From positions 1-64,000 of the forward strand of contig JAVBQY010000017.1 of the NCBI GenBank assembly GCA_031548545.1: a stretch of 64,000 nt of DNA, given 5' to 3'. The notes under the pieces were generated by a model. It ran no database searches. It had not been told where the DNA came from and saw only the letters and a program-made list of their open reading frames with translations. Source of the DNA: UBA932 sp031548545. Lineage in GTDB: Bacteria > Bacteroidota > Bacteroidia > Bacteroidales > UBA932. The position numbers were made by a program, and so were the translations under genes. This document shows, in pieces, positions 60,050-64,000 of this stretch (its first letter is position 1; every line of letters starts with the position of its first letter).

Positions 60050-62152
60050 TTATTCGGTAATAAAGGTCATCTCGTCCAGGAGATAACCGGCGCCGGCGAT
60101 CTTGTCAATGACAAAAAGGGCATAACGGATATCCAAAGCAATGTTGCGGCAGATGTCCGGGTCATAGGCCACGTCACTCATGGTGCTTTCCCAGGTGCGG
60201 TCAAAGTTCAGGCCGATCAAATGCCCTTCGCCGTTAATTACCGGAGAGCCGGAATTGCCGCCGGTAGTGTGGTTGGTGGCGATGAAGGCCACAGGTACGC
60301 TGCCGTTAACCGCCCAACGGCCGTAATCTTTGGTGGCATACACGTCGCGCAGGCGTTGGGGGATGTCATAGTCATAAACGCCGGGATCATCTTTTTGCAT
60401 GATGCCTTCGATCGTAGACTGCGGCAGGTAATAAACGGCGTCGGCAGGGCTGTAGCCGGCTATCTTTCCATAGGCTATACGGAGGGTGGAGTTGGCATCG
60501 GGGTAAAAGGCGCGTTGGGGCTGGAAGGCCATTAAACCGCGCATATAAGCATTATATAATGTCTCCATCTGTTTGTTGAGTGCGGTGTACGGCTGTTCGA
60601 TTTTTTCTTTGTAGTAGTTGCTGCAGGCGGTGTATAAGGTAAATACCGGGTCTTTTTCGAGTTGTTTGGCGATCTTGTCTGCCGGTTGTTCCAAGAGTTT
60701 TCCCATCGTCTCACGGTTGGTGAAGATGGTTTTAGCGTAAAGCCGTGCGACAAAAGCTTTGATGTCGCCTTTAGCGGCTTTACGGGCCTCCAGCAGGGCG
60801 GGCGGAACGAATCCGGCAGGTACGTTATTCAGGTAGTCGGTAATCAGTGCAGTGAAGGTTTCTTGGTCGATTTGTTGATCGTAGTCCTTGAAGAAATTGC
60901 CGGTCTGTATTTTCAAATCGGCAATGCGTTGTCCGGGATTTTTGAAAGCAGCGGCATAGCGAATGATTTCAATAGGGTTGAAAGCCTCGAGGTAATAGTC
61001 ACGTGCAAAGGCGTAATCATCAATCTCCTTATATAGCTGTTCAAGCCGGGGCAATACGTGCCGGTACTCCGGTTTATCGGCGGCCCAGGTGGAGAAGGCC
61101 TGCTCCAGGGCCTGTTTTTTTTCTACTGTTTTGAGGTGTACAACCCCCTTGAGTTCTCCCTGCCATTTTTTCCAGGCATTGGCTACAATGGCCTGCTTGG
61201 CGGCATATTTGATGCGGGTGCCGGCGTCCTTGTCCATCGCTTCACGCATAATATCAAGGCGGGTGGTACGCAGGCGGATTTTGGCCGGATTGCCGCGCCC
61301 GGCCAGGTAGCTTATCGCTGCAGAATGGAGGTATTCATTCGTGCGCCCCGGATAGCCATAGATGAAGGTGAAGTCGTTTTCCCGTATGCCTTTCAGGGAT
61401 ATTTTCAGCGAAGAGGCCGGACGGTAGGGAACATTGTCTGCGGCGTATGGTGCAGGGTTGTTATCCTTGCCTGCATAAATGCGGAAGAGGGAAAAATCTC
61501 CGGTATGCCGTGGCCACATCCAGTTGTCCGTATCACCGCCGAATTTGCCGATGGAGGAGGGGGGGGCGCCCACCAAGCGTACATCTTCATATTCTTTATA
61601 CAGAAAAAGAAAATATTGGTTGCCGTAGTATTGGCTTTCCACATTGGCGCGCAACCAGGATGCGGTGGCAGCGTCCTTGATCAGCCCGGCGCGGTTTTTA
61701 GCAATGATGCTGCGCCTTTCTTCTTCGGTCATATTTTCCGTCACGCCTTCCAATACCTTGTCCGTTACATCATCCATACGCACCAAAAAACGGACAACAA
61801 GTCCTTTATTGGGTAGTTCCTCTGCAAGGTTTTTAGCCCAGAATCCGTCGGTCAGATAGTCATGTTCCACCGAACTGTGGGCCTGTACCTGCGAGAAACC
61901 GCAGTGGTGATTGGTGAGCAGGAGCCCTTTGTCCGATATCAGTTCCGCGGTGCAACCGTTGCCGAATTGTACGATGGCGTCTTTCAGGCAGGCCTGGTTG
62001 ACACTGTAGAGGTCTGAGGCCGAAAGTTTCAGTCCTTTATTTTGCATGTCAAGGATGCGGGCCTCAATGAGCGAGGGCAACCACATGCCTTCATCGGCCC
62101 GGATTGTACAGAAAGGGATGATTATAAGGAGAATAAAAAATATTTTCTTCAT
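60050..62152 (-). CDS. S46 family dipeptidyl-peptidase (DPP11-like)
   Basis: A 700-residue exported serine exopeptidase that removes dipeptides from oligopeptides, central to amino-acid use by asaccharolytic Bacteroidota. It has signal peptide MKKIFFILLIIIPFCTIRA. The catalytic chymotrypsin fold is split by a helical domain (about 290-560). Triad residues lie in LLTNHHCGFSQ (His), GGDTDNWMWPRHTGDFS (Asp) and GGNSGSPVING (Ser). The P1-selecting position in LNFDRTWES reads Arg, as in acidic-residue-specific DPP11, rather than the Gly of DPP7. Assignment to subtype is from memory of that pair. Confidence 0.93.
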   Translation of the reverse strand: MKKIFFILLIIIPFCTIRADEGMWLPSLIEARILDMQNKGLKLSASDLYSVNQACLKDAIVQFGNGCTAELISDKGLLLTNHHCGFSQVQAHSSVEHDYLTDGFWAKNLAEELPNKGLVVRFLVRMDDVTDKVLEGVTENMTEEERRSIIAKNRAGLIKDAATASWLRANVESQYYGNQYFLFLYKEYEDVRLVGAPPSSIGKFGGDTDNWMWPRHTGDFSLFRIYAGKDNNPAPYAADNVPYRPASSLKISLKGIRENDFTFIYGYPGRTNEYLHSAAISYLAGRGNPAKIRLRTTRLDIMREAMDKDAGTRIKYAAKQAIVANAWKKWQGELKGVVHLKTVEKKQALEQAFSTWAADKPEYRHVLPRLEQLYKEIDDYAFARDYYLEAFNPIEIIRYAAAFKNPGQRIADLKIQTGNFFKDYDQQIDQETFTALITDYLNNVPAGFVPPALLEARKAAKGDIKAFVARLYAKTIFTNRETMGKLLEQPADKIAKQLEKDPVFTLYTACSNYYKEKIEQPYTALNKQMETLYNAYMRGLMAFQPQRAFYPDANSTLRIAYGKIAGYSPADAVYYLPQSTIEGIMQKDDPGVYDYDIPQRLRDVYATKDYGRWAVNGSVPVAFIATNHTTGGNSGSPVINGEGHLIGLNFDRTWESTMSDVAYDPDICRNIALDIRYALFVIDKIAGAGYLLDEMTFITE

Positions 62153-62203
62153 GATTCGTAATTGTAAGGTTACAAAGTCACGAAGTTACAAAATTTTTGC
62201 AGT

Positions 62204-63472
62204 TCAGCAAAGTTCAATACTCATATTCCCGTCCGGTGCAATGCCGGTAGTCCGTACGGGGCTTATTTGCCCCACCAGTTTTGAATTATAGGGCGTTGCC
62301 ACTTTCAGGTAATTGCGGGTGTAGCCAAACATCTGTCCCTCTTTTCGGGTGCTTTCAAAGAGCACCGTATCTTCATAATGGAGATGTTGCTCATAAAAAC
62401 TACGGTGCAAGCGTTGGCTCAGGGCTGACAGCAGATTGACCCGTTGCTTCTTTTCTTCGTCGGAAACCTGTCCGTCAAAGCCGGCCGCCGGTGTGCCCGG
62501 GCGGATGGAGTAGGGGAATACATGCAGAAAGGCTGGTGCCAGCGCCTCAAGGAAACGGTAAGTGCTGTCAAAATCTGCCGTCGTTTCGCCGGGGAAGCCT
62601 ACAACGACATCTACACCGATGAACGCATGAGGCATGGCGCTTTTTATAGCAGACAGCCGCTGGGCGAAAACTTCGCGGGTATAGCGCCGGCGCATGAGCC
62701 CCAGTATCTTATTATCGCCGGACTGCAAGGGAATGTGAAAGTGCGGTAATATTTTTTCCTGACCGGCAATCCAACGGATCATCTCCTCGGTCAATAAGTT
62801 AGGCTCTATGGATGATATCCGGTAACGTTCAATACCATCAATCTTTACCAGCGCTTTGAGCAAATCAAAGAAACTTTCGCCGGTGGTTTTTCCGAAATCG
62901 CCTATATTTACTCCGGTAAGCACTACTTCCTTGATTCCCTTTTCGGCAATGCCACCGGCTGTGTGCAGCAGTTTTTCAATGGAGATATTGCGGCTGGCGC
63001 CACGGGCAAGCGGAACGGTACAATAGGCGCAATGGTAGTCGCACCCGTCCTGTACTTTTAAAAATGAGCGCGTACGGTCACCGGAGGAAAAGGCCTGGAA
63101 GAAGTGAGGCGTTGACGGTTGGGTATTGACTGCCAGTTTTTCTCTACGCTGCGTTTCCTTAGAGACCTCATTCTTGTCTTCAATAACAATAGTAACGCCG
63201 GGGATCTGGGCGATTTCCGACTGCCGGAGGCTGGCGTAGCAGCCCGTAACAATGATCTGTGCGGAGGGATTTTGTTTGACGACACGGCGAATGGCCTGCC
63301 TGCATTTTTTTTCCGCCTCGGCCGTTACGGCACAGGTGTTGATAATATAAATATCGGCCGGATGTGCAGCCGGGACCCGTTCGTATTCCGTATCGGGGAA
63401 ATCCCGGGCAATGGTAGATGTTTCGGCGAAGTTCAACTTACAACCGAGTGTTATAAAAGCTATTCTTCTCAT
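62204..63472 (-). CDS. mtaB: tRNA methylthiotransferase MtaB-like (radical SAM)
   Basis: Adds a methylthio group to N6-threonylcarbamoyladenosine 37 of tRNA. The 422-residue protein has the UPF0004 N-terminal domain (FITLGCKLNFAET, INTCAVTAEAEKKCRQ, VTGCYA, the three Cys for one cluster), the radical SAM motif DYHCAYCTVPLARG (CxxxCxxC with its own cluster) and a C-terminal TRAM-like region. The GCKLN variant marks the MtaB branch rather than MiaB or RimO. Its start lies 1 base past the tRNA-Val terminator on the same strand. Confidence 0.93.
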   Translation of the reverse strand: MRRIAFITLGCKLNFAETSTIARDFPDTEYERVPAAHPADIYIINTCAVTAEAEKKCRQAIRRVVKQNPSAQIIVTGCYASLRQSEIAQIPGVTIVIEDKNEVSKETQRREKLAVNTQPSTPHFFQAFSSGDRTRSFLKVQDGCDYHCAYCTVPLARGASRNISIEKLLHTAGGIAEKGIKEVVLTGVNIGDFGKTTGESFFDLLKALVKIDGIERYRISSIEPNLLTEEMIRWIAGQEKILPHFHIPLQSGDNKILGLMRRRYTREVFAQRLSAIKSAMPHAFIGVDVVVGFPGETTADFDSTYRFLEALAPAFLHVFPYSIRPGTPAAGFDGQVSDEEKKQRVNLLSALSQRLHRSFYEQHLHYEDTVLFESTRKEGQMFGYTRNYLKVATPYNSKLVGQISPVRTTGIAPDGNMSIELC

Positions 63473-63504
63473 AAAAAAACAAAAGCCATCTTTCGATGGC
63501 TGCT
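63473..63504 (-). terminator. tRNA-Val terminator
   Basis: AGCCATC (63484-63490) and GATGGCT (63495-63501) pair over TTTC. Read leftward, the hairpin is followed by TTTTGTTTTTTT, a good U-run. It directly abuts the mtaB start, so mtaB needs read-through or a promoter within this stretch. Confidence 0.85.
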
Positions 63505-63506
63505 GT

Positions 63507-63584
63507 TGGTGGGAGCTATAGGGATCGAACCTATGACCCCCTGCTTGTAAGGCAGGTGCTCTAAACCAGCTGAGCTAAGCTCCC
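63507..63584 (-). tRNA. tRNA-Val (anticodon TAC)
   Basis: The minus strand folds as a complete 78-base tRNA with acceptor GGGAGCT/AGCTCCC, D arm GCTC/GAGC, anticodon stem CCTGC/GCAGG around loop CTTACAA (anticodon TAC), T arm ATAGG/CCTAT with TTCGATC, and encoded CCA (63507-63509). A matching promoter lies at 63601-63630 and a terminator follows. Confidence 0.95.
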
Positions 63585-63600
63585 GTTTGATTTGGGATTG

Positions 63601-63630
63601 CAAAGGTAGGACTATTTTTTGAATCCGCAA
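63601..63630 (-). promoter_or_regulatory. tRNA-Val promoter
   Basis: On the minus strand TTG (63630-63628), 19 bases, TACCTTTG (63608-63601) match the consensus exactly. The tRNA starts 16 bases further on. Confidence 0.75.
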
Positions 63631-63650
63631 ATTTTTTTTCGTTTTTTTAC

Positions 63651-63684
63651 AAAAAAAGAAGCGCTTTTTTTAGCGCTTCTTTTT
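63651..63684. terminator. Bidirectional terminator after the acidic protein gene
   Basis: AGAAGCGCT (63657-63665) and AGCGCTTCT (63672-63680) pair over a 6-T loop, with an A-run on the left and a T-run on the right. It lies just past the stop of the rightmost gene and before the tRNA-Val promoter. Confidence 0.85.
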
Positions 63685-63693
63685 ATATTGTTG

Positions 63694-64000
63694 TTAATCA
63701 TCGTCTTCGGAGTCTGCTTCGTCGGCAAATTCGCTATTGTCATCGCCGGTGTCGGGGAATTCATCGCCGTCACCACTGCCGGTTTCGGATCCGCCGCCGA
63801 AGATTTCTTTTTCCACCTCTTCGTAATCAGAGTCTACTTTCACATCTATTTTTACCAATAATGTAGTATCGGTCATTTCGAGTATAACGTAATAGAAAAA
63901 GCTGCCGTCGGGTTTATCGAAGCGCATGATGTCCGACAAATAATCGGCATAACCGCGCGGATATTTTTCCCGCCATACATCCAATTGTTCGTTGGTTAGA
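63694..64000 (-). CDS. Acidic hypothetical protein, runs off right edge
   Basis: The frame is open from the right edge to the stop at 63694, about 102 codons. The visible part includes LTNEQLDVWREKYPRGYADYLSDI, shown in part, and a beta-rich stretch (DGSFFYYVILEMTDTTLLVKIDVKVD). It ends in a 35-residue Asp/Glu/Gly/Ser tail ending DSEDDD. The start is outside the window; an apparent TTG at 63982-63984 is not needed. A terminator follows. No family recognised. Confidence 0.7.
   Translation of the reverse strand, partial: LTNEQLDVWREKYPRGYADYLSDIMRFDKPDGSFFYYVILEMTDTTLLVKIDVKVDSDYEEVEKEIFGGGSETGSGDGDEFPDTGDDNSEFADEADSEDDD

Noticed and set aside
1..64000. CRISPR arrays, rRNA, prophage or defence islands
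   Set aside because: No spaced direct repeats, no rRNA-like stretch, no integrase, capsid, restriction or toxin-antitoxin genes were seen.

Overview
The window is a chromosomal segment of a Bacteroidota bacterium, most likely of order Bacteroidales. The evidence is the Bacteroidota-type promoters (TTG, 19-21 bases, TAnnTTTG) at many genes, the bifunctional DAHP synthase/chorismate mutase, an S46 dipeptidyl-peptidase, ATP-type PEP carboxykinase, an HcpR-like regulator with hcp, SusE/F-free but lipoprotein-rich envelope genes, and a TamL-type lipidated Omp85 protein. There is no rRNA, CRISPR array or prophage. One partial insertion sequence lies at the left edge. No gap between genes exceeds 300 bases.

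Layout. 1-740: edge of an ISAon1-like transposase gene, tRNA-Arg and rplS. 800-8650: a leftward envelope/peptidoglycan block (mtgA, a TPR protein, a PRiA4-ORF3-like acidic protein, an M23 peptidase, anmK and a C69 peptidase). 8700-13180: a secreted M28 peptidase, DAHP synthase/chorismate mutase and TamL. 13179-22863: a compact three-gene biosynthetic operon of a two-module NRPS ending in a thioester reductase, a MATE transporter fused to a histidine-kinase-type ATPase fold, and an Sfp-type phosphopantetheinyl transferase. 23000-26330: the conserved thrS-infC-rpmI-rplT translation block, in which infC appears to start at ATA behind a strong Shine-Dalgarno. 26300-29200: a small membrane-protein trio, then DUF2520, kdsC and maf genes. 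29200-33400: a 3'-5' exonuclease overlapping recQ, then pckA. 33500-40900: an outer-membrane protein, a DUF4328 protein and a leftward mixed operon (CotH-like lipoprotein kinase, HAD, APC permease, VOC, PNPOx-like, secreted carbonic anhydrase). 40900-51240: three DUF3089 hydrolase lipoprotein paralogues with two membrane-anchored AraC regulators, enclosing a pyrimidine block (uracil permease, PreA-like protein) and an unknown secreted protein. 51235-54800: an HcpR-like regulator divergent from hcp with a palindromic operator, then glycerate kinase. 54800-63600: lipid and envelope housekeeping genes (flippase-like protein, SirB1-like protein, uridine phosphorylase, kdsA, cardiolipin synthase, S46 peptidase, mtaB), tRNA-Val, and an acidic protein running off the right edge.

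The part most likely to hold something undescribed is the NRPS operon. Its domain order predicts a reductively released dipeptide (aldehyde, alcohol or a cyclised product), exported by an unusual MATE carrying a degenerate ATPase-like tail, with its own PPTase to activate the carrier domains. Other signals worth following are the ATA start of infC, the RecQ/exonuclease gene overlap that mirrors the WRN fusion, a start-codon-sequestering inverted repeat in front of a DUF3089 gene, and the duplicated AraC/DUF3089 cassettes. Assignments rest on reading motifs by eye; no database search was possible.
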